A stretch of 64,000 bases of DNA, from the NCBI RefSeq assembly GCF_004210375.1, contig NC_134825.1, positions 62,735,558 through 62,799,557 on the forward strand, in the 5' to 3' direction. A program made the translations under genes and the position numbers. This stretch comes from Tachypleus tridentatus (Eukaryota; Arthropoda; Merostomata; Xiphosura; Limulidae). The notes under the pieces were generated by a model. It had not been told where the DNA came from. It did no database searches and was given only the letters and a program-made list of their open reading frames with translations. Positions 1 to 12,298 of this stretch are shown in pieces (the first letter of the stretch is position 1; every line of letters starts with the position of its first letter).

Positions 1-327
1 ATTCGATTAGTCTTTATTATTATAAAGTTTGTTTAGTAGGGCCTTTGTATTCAGTGCAAGTTTTTCTCCAAATTTTATTATATATTTTTATGAGTTTTTT
101 ATACATTCTTATAAACTGCTTCCTTCAGGTTTCTGTGTGTGGAATAATTCGTATGTTTTATTTCTTTTATTATTTTCATTTTTTTGTATATCTGGTTCTA
201 TTTTGTTGTGATTTGTGACTTCTAGAAAACTACTTCAGGTTTTAAAACAAGTTAAAATAATTAATTTCGTCTTCTGTTTCTGTACGTGAACGCACACAGA
301 AAGCCGTTGATGTACTTGCCTTTTTAA

Positions 328-509
328 CACTCCTACGAAAAGTGGGGCCTAATAGGCCCCAGAGCAACTTGAAAGGTTATTAATATTAGGCTAATTATTT
401 TGTATTTAAATGAAATTGCCATTTAAATCCATTAATGAATGGATTAACGAGATTCCTACTGTTCCTATCTACTATCTAGCGAAACCACAAACGTCTTTTC
501 GTAGGAGTG
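328..509. mobile_element. piggyBac-type MITE (182 bp)
   Basis: The element has perfect 15-bp terminal inverted repeats, CACTCCTACGAAAAG at the left end and its exact complement at 495-509. Each is flanked outward by TTAA (324-327 and 510-513), the target-site duplication typical of piggyBac elements. A near-perfect GC-rich palindrome sits just inside the left end at 344-360. There is no coding capacity, so it would have depended on a transposase supplied in trans. TIRs and TTAA are seen directly; the family assignment is inference. Confidence 0.8.
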
Positions 510-513
510 TTAA

Positions 514-2971
514 TGTCCTTGTTTTTTTTATTGGCGTCTTTTTTTTTTTTTTGCTGTTTGACAGCTAATATATGTCCGTTTTGTGTTTTCTATTCCGTGT
601 GTTTTGAGGTCACGTGATATTTAAATTTGGGAAGTTTAATGTTGCTTCTTTTTCTTCCTTTAGTTGTTAAAATTATGTTGGGATGAATGGAGTTCAAGTA
701 TTTAATGAAATAGTTTTGTTCAAATAATGTTAAAATTACATTAATACATAATTAACGTATCCATGTTCATGAAAGGTATTTGACTGTTTGTATTGCTTTT
801 CTTTCTGTAGCAATAATAAGTTTACTAAAGCTTGTGACGAGAGCTTCCGGAGTCCATTTGTTTTTTAATGTGAAATTTTTCCAAGAATTGAAATTATTTG
901 TCTTCTGCAAAATCAAGTGAAGTTTTTAACCACTGGATAAAAATTGTTAAAGTCGTACTTTACGGTCGCCGCGGAAATGTAAAAATGTATTCTAACAAAT
1001 AAGTTTTTAAAAGTTGCATACCGCTAAATGAAAACGGATTTAATACGAGATTTTCCCTTTTAAACAAGCGTTATCGAGTTCGTTTGTTGCTTAAATAATA
1101 TCTAACAGTTACTAATATATCCATATATATACTTTTTATTTATGTAATTCCTTAATTATGTGTAAGGCTGAAGAAGATAATAACTGATAGCCTAATCAGT
1201 TACTATTGATTTCTGTTCATTGTAGGCTTGTGTTTTAACGATTATTTAGGTTTGAAAAATTACAAGAAATGTACTGATGGTCAAGTTTTGTATTCAAAAA
1301 TAATTAACTGGATATTTCAAACGTCGTCATACGTGAAAATTGTCTTAGGCCATTATCTTTGTAATTTCCTAAATATTACAAGTAGTTTTATATGGTGTGA
1401 AGCGTAATATCAAGTGAAGTAACATACTATGACACTTTGAAAGAAGATGATCGAATACATTACGTTAAATAAAACTAGGATTTACACGCTGTCTTAATTA
1501 AATAAACAATAAAATATATCTGTGGAGACGAAACTATGTCACAACACCAAACAGTGAAAATCAAATTATGTATCCTCTCTCTCACTTTGTAGAGAAAATT
1601 TTTCCCACCATTAACTATAGACAAACCACCACGCACTCCAGACCAAACAATAGATATAACCACACAAAGGAAACGGAAATGTGCGTGCTACTATATATTA
1701 GAGACAAAATTTATATATCACTTCTCACAAGACAGGGCTACGTAACATCTTAGGACGGGTATGAAACCGTTGTATTAATACACGGTATAGGCAAAACTAT
1801 TCTAGATGCACGTACCCCAATAAAGTGTTCTTTTTCAAGAATAAATAAATCCAAAACTAATAGTAACAAATACTTTTGTTTATTGCTTTTGAAGTTCCTA
1901 TGATGTGTTGTACCTCACAAAAGTGCATAACAGTTCTCATGATTCCTGGTATGCGCAAGTTTTACTGACGTCACGACAGTACAAAGTTACAAAGTTAGGC
2001 ATTCATTGTGCTTTATAATTTTAGTGTAGTGTTACTGGTTGACAGACAACATACTATTACAAACCTGGTTAAAGCAGGCCGCCGTCGGTCTCTTTATGAA
2101 AAGTAATAATACTGTCAGAAAGTGAAGACAAAAATATACATATATACCCGCCAGATTATGCAAACCAAACTATATTCATATATTGTCACATGGGAAATAT
2201 ATGTGTACCAAAAATACATTTACGAGATAAACTACACAATGTTCTATTAAAACACTGATGATATAATTTTGTTAAAACAACTTTCTCTGTATATCAACGT
2301 GTTTTTATTTTTCTATATCGCTCTGCTGTTAAACAACGTTTCGTTATTCTGGAGTTATTAAATGAAAATTAGTAGTATGACTCGATATATTGTGTAATAG
2401 CGCAACGATAATTTCAACAAGTTTAAACATTTCTGTTGCGATATTAATGATAGAATACACAGCAGTTGAAAATATTAGGGATTGTTTTTATTAAGTTAAA
2501 AAGTAGATGTAGGTTGATTTTAGGTCAGACGAAGCTGTCGTCCTTATTTTGTAATTGCGGATATTCAAAGGCCAGATAGAAGAAAAAAAAACTATTAACC
2601 TGTTATTATTTTTACAATATTTTACTCTATTTGCTGCAACATAACAGCATTAAAAATTACGAAATAGTTAATTCGTTTTTATTTCATGCTCAGACCAATT
2701 TAGTTTGTCATTTTTCCGAAACGGTTCTTTTGAAAACGACAAAAACATTAAATTTTCTTAAACCTAACACGAGGAAAATTAGTTCTCGAACGTGGAAAGC
2801 GTTTAAATATTTCTAATGCTCAAGACTGCAGCATTGAAATATTACGAAAATACTGTTAAGTATCTTCGGTACCAGAATATATGTGTGCGTTTGTGGTGCA
2901 CAAGTTCACATATGCTGTTGTAACATCTTCATGGCCAGTAAAACACACTATTTTGTTTCCATTGTCATTGA
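514..2971. other. AT-rich sequence without recognisable gene
   Basis: Only ORFs of about 60 codons occur here, in AT-rich sequence, with no recognisable domain, splice pattern or repeat. CpG is frequent. The first 327 bases are similar. I see nothing else to annotate. Confidence 0.6.
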
Positions 2972-3246
2972 GGCTCGGCATGGCCAGGTGTTTAAGACAC
3001 TCAACTCATAATCTGATGGTCGCGGGTTTGTATCCCCGTCACATCAAATGTGCTTGCTCTTTCAGCCGTGGGGGCGTTATAATGTGATTAGTCAATTCCA
3101 CTATTCGTTAGTAGAAGAATAGCCCAAAGGTTGGCGGTGGTTGGTGATGACTAGTTACCTTCCCTCTAGTCTTACACTGCTAAATTAGGGATGGCTAGCG
3201 CAGATAACCCTCGTGCTACTTTGCGCGAAATTCAAAACAAACAATC
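2972..3246 (+). mobile_element. SINE-A (tRNA-Thr-like head), full length
   Basis: The head resembles a tRNA: an A-box region GGCATGGCCAGG, a CTCATAA anticodon-like loop (CTCGTAA, CGU, in better copies) and a B-box region before CCCCGTCACATCA. A conserved body follows (TTTCAGCCGTGGGGGCG, then GGCGGTGG..GGTGATGACTAG, then CTAAATTAGGGATGGCTAGC), and the tail is GCGCGAAATTCAAAACAAAC. More than fifteen related copies lie in this window, which defines the family internally. Confidence 0.9.
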
Positions 3247-3275
3247 ATTGGTATTTGGAAAAGTGACTTATGTGT

Positions 3276-3405
3276 GTCGCCCCCCAGTGGCTCAGCGGTA
3301 TGTCTGTGGACTTACAACGCTAAAAACCGGGTTTGGATACCCGTGGTGGGCAGAGCACATATAGCCCATTGTGAAGCTTTGTGCTTAATTCAAAACAACA
3401 ACAAC
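3276..3405 (+). mobile_element. SINE-B (tRNA-Val-like head) with 11-bp TSD
   Basis: The head starts CGCCCCCCAGTGGCTCAGCG, has a CTTACAA loop that would carry a UAC anticodon, and a B-box region GGGTTTGGATACCC. The tail ends in a CAAAACAACAACAAC run. The insertion is flanked by the exact duplication GACTTATGTGT at 3265-3275 and 3406-3416, marking a target-primed retrotransposition. Confidence 0.92.
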
Positions 3406-3612
3406 GACTTATGTGTTTTATTCTATGTTATAAAAAAACGAATGTTGTCAGATACCTTATCAGAAATGTTTCTGGCTAAACAAACCACATTTCGTCTTAA
3501 CCCTAGAGTTATCAGTATAATAGAGTTCATATAATGTAATATTTAGATCCTGCCATTCTACTAAATGGTATATGAAAAAGTTGTTTTTGATGATTTAACA
3601 CATCTGGCTTTG

Positions 3613-3702
3613 TCCCTGGTGGCTGGTCCGGGAACTTATAATGCTAAAAAAGCTGTTTTCTTATCTGCGGTGGGCAGAGCACATATAATCCAAATATATA
3701 TA
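3613..3702 (+). mobile_element. SINE-B, diverged and 3'-truncated
   Basis: The stretch CCCTGGTGGCTGGTCCGGGA followed by ACTTATAATGCTAAAAA and GTGGGCAGAGCACATATA aligns with the SINE-B head and start of tail. It has many substitutions and runs into AT repeats. Confidence 0.65.
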
Positions 3703-5664
3703 TAAATATAAAAATAAAAATATATGTGAAACAATGATGACAAATATATAACTATTCTGGGATTGTTTGTAATATGTCGTTAACGTGAGTGTTTGAAAAA
3801 TATCTGTTATTGACCTTTTCAGTACAATTTCTTGTGGGTTTTACTAAACACAAAGCAACTTAAATGGAATGTGCAAATACTGATATACGTACATATAATT
3901 ATTTATCTACTAATCGGTGGTGATAATTACATGCATAAAAATTTAAGCTAATACGCATACTAAGATTTGACTAATCCTTGCTTTAAATAACAGATTGTAT
4001 CATATGTGTTTTGCAATATTTATACGTTTAAAATTGTAAGAATGCGAACAAATATAACATAGTGCATTAGGTGTCTACAACACAAATGTGCAATTTAGTA
4101 TTAACAAACCACATTGAATAGGAATATTCTTATGTTTTAGTCAACATAGAATTCATATGATGTCTGAATTGTACAATATAACGATTTTTTTTAAATATTT
4201 CTATACACATAAACAGTGTGTACGTATATATGTTATATAGTTGAAAAACTCATGAAAACGAATTCTGTTACGTTTGTAGACAGTAGTGTGTAGAGCTGAT
4301 AATCAGAACAGTGAACCACGACCTCCACTTTGTTCGTGTGAACGTTGGAGACTCACTGGAACCAATATAACACAGAGCGGAGGGGTAGTTCAACAAGTTT
4401 TGAATTTATATTTGTAACTAAATGTACTTACGTGTTTAATTACAATACATACATAAGAACTTATCAACTGGTATACAGTTATCGCCAGTGACTACGAAAT
4501 CTAGTAATTCCGTGTCGAATATTTATGAAAAGATCAGAGACCTAATTAAAACTGTTTACTAAGCGTTTCAAAACTTTTTTTGAGGGTAAGTATAATTAAA
4601 AACAATTGTACATTTAGACTGAATGATCGATTCACGTTGATTACAGTTTATTATGTAATTTATGAAAAGAATTAGAAAATCGCCCTTTGTGAGTTTGGTT
4701 TATTACTTATGGCAATTCACCGTTGATGTGTCTTTCTTTTGCTGCGTCTGATTATTAATAAAAGTTATATACATTCAAGTATTTGAGAATTATTTTGATC
4801 TTTAGCGAATCCAAATAAATAAATAAAAGAGCTGAGTAAAAGGAATTTTCAAATGTCAACTTTTCACATGGAATTGATAGATGTACGTTCACTGTTATTA
4901 AAACGAAAAGTCTCACGTGTGGAAGAACTTCACATATTATGGCAATGAAGTTAAAAGGTTAATAATATACAAACCACCTTCACTATATTCATGTTATCAC
5001 AATTCATCGTTTCTTCTTTACGACCTCATAGTGCGATAATGGGATCGAAAGGAACTTTCAAATTCACAGTGAGAACGTGCTAATCTTCGAACCACCTCTA
5101 GAGAGGGTTTCGACTGAAATTACGCCGAAATTGTGGACTGTTTAGGACAGATTCACGACATTAATTGTCTTAGGCTAGTGTGTCACTTAATATTTGGATA
5201 GATGGTATCATACATAGAATGAAATTATTGAAAACGTTTTCGTTAATAATTTAAGAGATTCATGAAATTTATTTTTAAAATGCGTCGATATGTTACGAAG
5301 ATTGAAAATATGCCTGTAAATACATCAGTGTGTTTTATGTCGTGTGTTTGTTGTTGTTGTTTTCCCTTGTGAAAACCACTCAACTGTCTAGTGTGTTCGA
5401 TTCTGAAAATTTTTACACTTTTTAGATAGATTTTAAAATATCCACGTACGTGTTTGTCTTACTCCTGTACTGTGTACCCCCGTTGTAACAAATGAAAACC
5501 AAGTAGACCACGTGTGAATTAATGTTACTTAATTTTTAATGTATCATCGACGTCGTATGTGTCAGGTCATCCCATAAGTAGTGTGCGAAAATTTAATACA
5601 GAAACTGCATCGTCATTTCTGTCTTTGTAGAAGGCTTTAATGACTAAACTGTGTCGTAGGGCGT
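3703..5664. other. AT-rich sequence without recognisable gene
   Basis: No ORF above about 60 codons and no copy of the window's known repeats is seen. CpG is common. No splice or domain evidence. Confidence 0.6.
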
Positions 5665-5925
5665 GTTTTTTGTTTTTTTAATTTCGCACAAAGCTACTCG
5701 AGGGCTATCTGTGCTAGCCGTCCCTACTTTAGCAATGTAAGAATAGAGGGAAAGCAGCTAGTCATCACCACCCACCGCCAAATCTTGGGCTACTCTTTTA
5801 CCAACGAATAGTGGGATTGAATGTCATATTATAACGCCCCCACGGCTGAAAGGACGAGCATGTTTGGTACGACGGGGAGTCCAACCCGCGACTCTCAGAT
5901 TACGAGTCTTTAACCCACCTGGCCA
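5665..5925 (-). mobile_element. SINE-A, nearly full length
   Basis: Read on the minus strand it has the tRNA-like head (GGCCAGGTGG, ACTCGTAATCTGAGAGTCGC), the CAGCCGTGGGGGCG block, the GGTGATGACTAG block and the TTTGTGCGAAATT tail ending in A/C-rich sequence. The duplication is not obvious. Confidence 0.88.
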
Positions 5926-7231
5926 ACTTATGTGAACATCAGATTATATATATGTATATACACGCAACCATTAGTTTTAAATGAGACAACAGCTATGTCT
6001 ACAACAGTGCCAATCATTCCACATTTACTTTTTCAGAAATACCAGTTGATGCTAATACTTTTTTTTTTTTTTATGTGAGATCTTGCAATGCTTCGTTACT
6101 CCAGATGTTTAGTATCATGGACTGTATTCACATTGTTGTAAGCTATACTATTAATATTGTAATTAGTATGTTATCAAAATGGCATATGATGTTAAGACAG
6201 ACTTAGTTCAAAATTAGTTATTTCTCGTAATTCGAAACAAAATTATGAATATACGGTATTTGTTTCAATTATAGAGTGGGTTGAAAGGGAGTCGTCGATA
6301 TAGTTAAGATAAATATAATTATCTCATAATAAAGAGTTCAATCAGTTAGTCTATTTTCGTGAAATATTTAGATCTGTGTTAGTTATCGCGCTTGTAAATT
6401 AGTTTGTGTAAGTTGATTTTACTTTAAGCTTAATATTGTTATAGGGTTTTGAATGTCATTTGTAGCGTAGACTTAAACAATTTACGAAAGTGTACAAGTA
6501 TAAAGGCTTACAGACGTTAAAGGAGGAAATATACCAATTTGTGATAGAGCTTTCTCTATGTTGGTATTTGGGTAATTATGTGGAATAACCTGGAGGGTCA
6601 GGTGCACTAGACCTCTTCTTCCATCCCGTTCTTTGATGGCGTCTATACTTAGGATGTGGTATTTGGTATAACTTTGGGCTAGAGTATAACACCGTACTCA
6701 GGCCCGTTTCAGGGCAGTGTCCATGTATAGTCATGAAAAAGTGGTTTTTTTATTTCTTCCATTATCTTTCTTTTTCATTTTTTCCATTTCTTCCTTTTTT
6801 TCTTTTTTCTTTTATTTTTTTTCCTTTTCTTTCTTTCCTTTTTTTCTGTCTTTATCTATATATGTATGAAATACTACTAATAATGATAAAATAAAACTAG
6901 TTTTAAGCGTCTAGTGCATGGTGGCCAGCTTGATTTATATTTCTTAAATATATATTTATAGAAGAGAGGTACTTAGGACTATGTTCATCATGTACGTAGT
7001 ATCTGTCGAGATCACATAATCAATCATTTTTATGACAATTCTTATTAAAATACTTTAGTGTATTATGCAATAGTCTTACAGATATTGTTTCTATGTTTGT
7101 ATACTTGTGTATGAATGTAGATGAAGTGCTACATGGTATTTTATAGGCTGAAGTTAAAACTGAAATTTGTGATAAAAACGTAGATCAGAGGTTGAATTCT
7201 AAAAAACCCGCCAGTGAACGAACAATGCTAC
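5926..7231. other. AT-rich sequence with a polypyrimidine tract
   Basis: There is no recognisable gene. At about 6742-6855 is a T-rich, C-containing tract of more than 100 bases with almost no purines, a low-complexity sequence. The rest is unremarkable. Confidence 0.6.
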
Positions 7232-7244
7232 ATCAATACATATA

Positions 7245-7369
7245 CTCCCCCCAGTGGCTCAACGGTATATCTGTGGACTTACAACCCTAAAAACGGGTTT
7301 CGATACCCGTGATGGGCAGAGCACAGATAGCCCATTGTGTAGCTTTGTGCTTATTTCGAAACAACAAAA
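7245..7369 (+). mobile_element. SINE-B with 13-bp TSD
   Basis: A full SINE-B copy runs from CCCCCCAGTGGCTCAACGG through GGGTTTCGATACCCGTGATG to TAGCTTTGTGCTTATTTCG and an A/C-rich end. ATCAATACATATA is repeated exactly at 7232-7244 and 7370-7382, a clean target-site duplication. Confidence 0.93.
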
Positions 7370-7560
7370 ATCAATACATATATAGACTTTATGATACATA
7401 TTCATTTAAATGTTCCATAACTGTACTTAAGGTCAAATAAAAAGTGAATTAACATGTTCCATGGCTTGCTTTCCGGTAGGTCAGGGTGGCCTGGATGAGT
7501 GGCTTTGCTCTAAAAACAAAACTCAAACCCATAATTTGTAATCTGGGACATAACACGCTA

Positions 7561-7811
7561 GTATGGCCAGGTGGTTAGGGCGCTCGGCTTGTAATCTTAG
7601 GGTAGCAGGTACGAATTCCCTTCACACCAACTATGCTCGCCTTTTCAGTCGTGAGGTCGTTATGATGTGTTGGTAAAAGGGGGTAGCCTAAGAGTTGACA
7701 GTGAGTGGTTATGGCTAACTGCCTTCCCTCTTGTCTTATACTGCTAAATTAGGGACGGCTGGTGCAGATAGCTCTTGTGTAGCTTTATTCGAATTTCAAA
7801 AACAAACAAAC
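7561..7811 (+). mobile_element. SINE-A with internal deletion
   Basis: Head, body and tail match SINE-A. A short deletion after GTTATGATGTG removes the GTCAATCCCACTATTCG block. The tail is TTCAAAAACAAACAAAC. Confidence 0.85.
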
Positions 7812-9063
7812 TTATAAATAATACAACAGTTCGTGAATCCTACAACACAAAATTTAGCAACACAAGGAAGAAAATAACACCCGTACAATAAACACATCAA
7901 AAACCAGATTATATCACATGGACATGGCGATGAAAAAGTGATAGATAATAAATAAGCTAACAGTATTAAAACATATAATAAAAAGAGCCCGCATATTAAA
8001 TCAGTAAGAAAAAATTTAGTACAATATGAAAAGAAAACGTTACTTCTAACCTGACCCTTCAAGGTCTTCAAAACCTAAATCCCTGCATTAAAACAGAATA
8101 AGAAATCTGGGAAATATTTTGAATTCCTGTTTCTGAATGATATTTATTAGTTCTCTATTCAAGTGAAGCTACTGTTTAAAAACTGTGTTTTGATATAAAC
8201 TTTTTCCTCTTTCTCTCATTTCGGAAAAGAGTAATCATGACTAAATCCATGAGATTCATTCTCTCGGAAAGTGATATTTTACGTGCACTATTTATTGCAG
8301 TCTATGTGGTAAATCTAGGCTCAAGGAAGTGGTGTTGCAATAAATTGTCAGCGTTTTACATATAAAGATCAAATAACCATGAACAAGTGTATAAGACCAG
8401 ATATCATAAAACACTTAACGAAAAACACTGAAGTTTGTTTAACGTTCAAAATGCCTAAGTAATATACATGGCCTTAGTTAGTTATGAGGTCACCAAGGTC
8501 CGAATCTCGGTTAAAATTGGAAATAAAATGTAACGTACTTTTTAATTTCACACTTGCATGAAAAAAGTATACAATATGTAATTCTGACTTGCATACTTAT
8601 TGGTATTTGGACCTTGGGTAAGTTTCGTTCTAGCAATAGTCATGTTAATGTATTTGTTAAGAAAAACGTAATATTCTACATATTTGTTGGTAAAATACAA
8701 ATAGAAAAAAATACATGTTAGATTAAATATTAAAAGAAAATTACCTTATAAGTTTACTGTTTAAAACCAAACCATTTGCTTCTTGTTAAAGTGTAATGGA
8801 AGACGTGTTTTTTTTTCAGCCCACAATAACACCCAATCTCAATTATTTAATTGTGGCGATAACATTCTGGGCCTATTATTTCGATACATTAATTAATAAG
8901 AAAAGCTGGTAATTTGTTTTTCTTACTTTGAAGCTTAAATTTTCGCATTCACATACATTTGTCTTTACTGATTAAAAAAGTGACAATTTAATTTTTAGTT
9001 TCTCTTATTAGAAATTGTTTATTGTGATATACCTTTAATTCGATGAAAAATTTGATCGTCAAG
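7812..9063. other. AT-rich sequence without recognisable gene
   Basis: A 91-codon hydrophobic minus-strand frame begins at a TTG and abuts a SINE tail, so I do not regard it as a gene. Nothing else is supported. Confidence 0.55.
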
Positions 9064-9318
9064 CCCCGGCATTGCCAGGTGGTTAGGGCGCTCTCTGAGA
9101 GTCGCGGGTTCAAATCTCCGTCAGACCAAACATGCACGAATTTTCAGCCGTGGATGCGTTGTGATATATGGTCAATCCCACTATTCGTTGGTAATAGAGT
9201 TGGCGGTGAGCGATAATGACTAGCTGCCTTCCCTCTCGCCTTGTATTGCTAAATTAGGGACGGCTAGCGCAGATAGCCCTCATGTAGCTTTGCGCGAAGT
9301 TCAAATCAAGCAATCAAG
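9064..9318 (+). mobile_element. SINE-A, head partly deleted
   Basis: The copy begins CCCCGGCATTGCCAGGTGG and lacks about 15 bases of the anticodon arm (GCGCTCTCTGAGAGTCGC). It continues through the body with a second small deletion to TTTGCGCGAAGTTCAAATCAAG. Confidence 0.85.
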
Positions 9319-10267
9319 TCAATCAACAGCATGAGACACAGACGATGTCAGTAAGGTGTAAATTATTTTGAGCTTGGTAAAAAGTCCTCTCGCCAATAGC
9401 CACTGGAACTTTACCTAGCACTCTGAAAACAATACATTGGACTACACTGCTGTCGATATTGTTTTTAAATAAAGCGCTATGTTCCAAGAGCTATTGGTGC
9501 TACATATTTCTACAGCCTAATCCGTGCATGTTTTTACTAGTTCGTTAAGTTACTTATTTTGAACTGCTGTAACATCTCACAAGAGTCCAAAAACTAGCAT
9601 ATAATCATGAAGGAACTGAACCTTATCATCACGTTTTACTGAGCCGTAGCTCACTATAACTTAAAAACAAACTTGATTGGTTGTTGTGCTGCAATGATTG
9701 ACTGATCCTCAAATTAATAAGTAGCAAGTTCTTTTATTTGCCTGACACAAACTCCAAGTGATTCTGGAACAATCAATAATTCTTATTCCACTCATTTAGC
9801 ACGTGTCATGGCACCTTCGAAATCAGTTTTTCGTATTAAAGAAATGTTTGCCGTATGTCACTGACTAAATTACAAGTGATATGAATTCTCATAGTTGAGC
9901 TCTGCATTATTTTGTTGACAAGATTTATTTGTGTAAGTACACCATGCCAAACTATTAAAGAAATTAGAAATTTAAATTTATGCGTTTGTTGCCAGCTCGT
10001 TTGCTAATTGTCCAGTTTTAGATCAGTCTGAACTTCCCGTTATAATTTAATTAATATTCCAATATACCTTTCGTTTAGTATATTTGGTACCATCATGAAA
10101 CACTCTCACTTAGACCGAAGGTGACCCACTGATTAATGTGTCAAACAATGGATCTGTGGATACAGCCTTCTTACACGGTTAGCGAAAAAAAAAAATCATT
10201 GTGCAATAGCTTTGGGCCCCTGGTTACATAATAAGGATATCATCAGATTTCACTGTTTGTTCACACA

Positions 10268-10402
10268 AGGTAGTCAAAGAGTTGTCAGTGGTTGTTGTTG
10301 ACTAGTTTATACCCTTCAAACGTACCATTTCAAAACTACAGATTGTTAGTGCAAATATCCTTTGAATATCATTACGTAAATGCCCAAAAAACAAACAAAC
10401 TC
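10268..10402 (+). mobile_element. SINE-A, old 3' fragment
   Basis: The run TAGTCAAAGAGTTGTCAGTGG, then TTGTTGTTGACTAG and a terminal AAAAAACAAACAAAC align with the second half of SINE-A. It is heavily diverged, so probably an old insertion. Confidence 0.5.
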
Positions 10403-10732
10403 CCATTTAGTGTCGGATCGAGGCCCAAGAGTGATATTGACAAAGGACTTCAAATTAATTCATCTACTAGTTAATGACGCAAAAATAGTATACAATTTTT
10501 GAAACGCGAGTATAAAACAGTTTTAGACCAGTTGCAAGAACTTGCAGAACTACACAGCACAAGATTTCAAGTGTGAAAGATACAAGAAAATAAAATGCCC
10601 TTTTCTCTTATTGTAACAACCTGTATTGGCCTTTCATATCTGGAGTATTATCACACCAACATTGACACTCTTAAAATTGTCTCATGTTTTATAATCTCTT
10701 CATTGATGACTTGTGATAGCTGTTTGTTTGTT

Positions 10733-10945
10733 GTAAAGCTACTAAGGCTGTTTGCCGAAGTCCCTAATTTTGAGCCACCAAGCACAGGAAGGATAACGGT
10801 CCGAGAACAACCACTGACATCTCTTGGACAACTCTTTACCAACAATTAGTGGGATTGACCATCATCTTATAACATCCCCGCTCCTACTTGTGATACAGTC
10901 GTCCGCAAATCGCAGCTCGAATGCCCTAACTACCAGGCCGTTCCA
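10733..10945 (-). mobile_element. SINE-A, diverged
   Basis: On the minus strand the head (GGCCTGGTAGTTAGGGCATT), the GGTCAATCCCACTAATTG block and the CCAAGAGATGTCAGTGGTTG block are recognisable. The tail is strongly altered. Confidence 0.7.
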
Positions 10946-11463
10946 AACCAGTTTTGGATAGAGTTGATGCGTTAGTATTCTCAATTTTAATGGCAGTGAA
11001 ATTTTCTTCAATATTTGATCTTAGTTTCTTGGATATTCATTATTTTAAACCTACTAATAATTGTTCTCGACAGCTTTTGTTATGAGTACAGTCCACCATT
11101 GTAGAATAGTATTTCATATGTTTAATAATTAGAGCAATTCCATTAATTGTTAGTTTGAAAATGTCTGTATTAGATCGTCTAGGACTGTAGGGCTCAAACA
11201 GTAGGACTTGTTTCATTGTTTACGAACCTACGAATGTGTTAATTCATTATTAATTCATACTTTGCCATAAATTCCACTTGAGTTTTTAAAAAATCCTGTT
11301 TTTGAAGTGAGTTAACTTCAATTCCACAAATGACCTTGATTGATCTCTGGCAAATATATGATTATTGCGCTTGTCTTTGTAAACATACCTTTCAAATGCT
11401 GCCATTCAATTTCGATATAATATTATGTTGTACTATCTAATATAAAACTCATTTAAAAGTCAT

Positions 11464-12236
11464 TAAAAATTAGAACTCAATTTCTTGCTTGTAAGTTGCA
11501 TCAAGCTGTAAGAGCACAGATGAACTTGTGTTTACGACCTGTAGAAAATTGTTAGCTTTTTCTTTGCTGTCTTGGTGATACTGTTTCAATTCATGTGCCT
11601 TAAAGTCTTCAACAGCCTTCTTCCAGTTTGTGTATGAAAATTTCACTAGTTGTCCCAATTTCTGGCTTCCAACACCAGCACCATCAGGAGCAAAAAGACA
11701 GCAGTACTTGCTGAAATCACCCTTTGCATGTTGACTGTAGAGTTGCCATCTCCACTGTGAAAGCCAACGATGCTGAAAACGCAGCTTTCTTGGACCACAC
11801 TGGGGGAAAACATAATCACTCCCTGGCTTCCAGGCATTCTCAAGGAGGCATTTTTTGGTTTCAGCGTTTATCTAAAAGAGACAGAAAGACATAGTTCTAA
11901 TTAAGTTATTTTGCACATAGAAAAGTTTGTTATGACAGTACAATAACCTTGAAGAGAAAGGCTTAGAGCTGTACTTCACAGAGCAGGCCTAACATCCTGT
12001 GGCTGTAGGCCTACAATCACTAGCAGCAATGAATATTCAGTCTAAAACTCATCAGAGTGTTTGCATGATTTTTAATACAAAATTAATATAATGAGGAGTT
12101 GACTTACCTGTTTACCAATGCTGACATCATCAGAAATGTAATTTCCAATGTCCCAGACTGGACCTGAGGTGGGTAGTGGCAGCACTGGTAGAAGGCCACA
12201 GTGATGTCTCTGACAATTCAGTCTTACACTGCTAAA
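11464..12236 (-). pseudogene. hAT transposase relic with TTF-type zinc finger (ZMYM1-like), with an intron
   Basis: Two blocks on the minus strand join in frame. The upstream block (about 12236 to 12108) contains GPVWDIGNYISDDVSIGKQ and ends at CAG|GTAAGT. The downstream block starts at 11871 after CTCTTTTAG and reads INAETKKCLLENAWKPGSDY, then PRKLRFQHRW, DFSKYCCLFAPDGAGVG, LGQLVKFSYTNWKKAVEDF and HELKQYHQDS. This is the TTF-type zinc finger found before hAT transposase domains in ZMYM1-like proteins. The frame stops at 11470-11472 soon after NNFLQVV, so the DDE and dimerisation parts are absent. A 3' SINE-A fragment abuts its 5' end. It could be a fragment of a domesticated gene, but the early stop and missing catalytic core favour a relic. 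Confidence 0.75.
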
Positions 12237-12298
12237 TTAGGGATGGCTAGCGCAGATAGCCCTCGTGTAGCTTTGCGCGAAATTCAAAAACAAAACAA
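12214..12298 (+). mobile_element. SINE-A, 5'-truncated (3' 85 bp)
   Basis: AGTCTTACACTGCTAAATTA through GATAGCCCTCGTGTAGC to AATTCAAAAACAAAAC is the 3' third of SINE-A. It joins directly to the hAT relic. It shows that a 5'-truncated copy contains the tail, as in LINE-style target-primed insertion. Confidence 0.85.

Noticed and set aside
7796-8071. 91-codon hydrophobic minus-strand ORF
   Set aside because: It starts at TTG and its last codons overlap a SINE tail. Hydrophobic runs are expected from AT-rich sequence.
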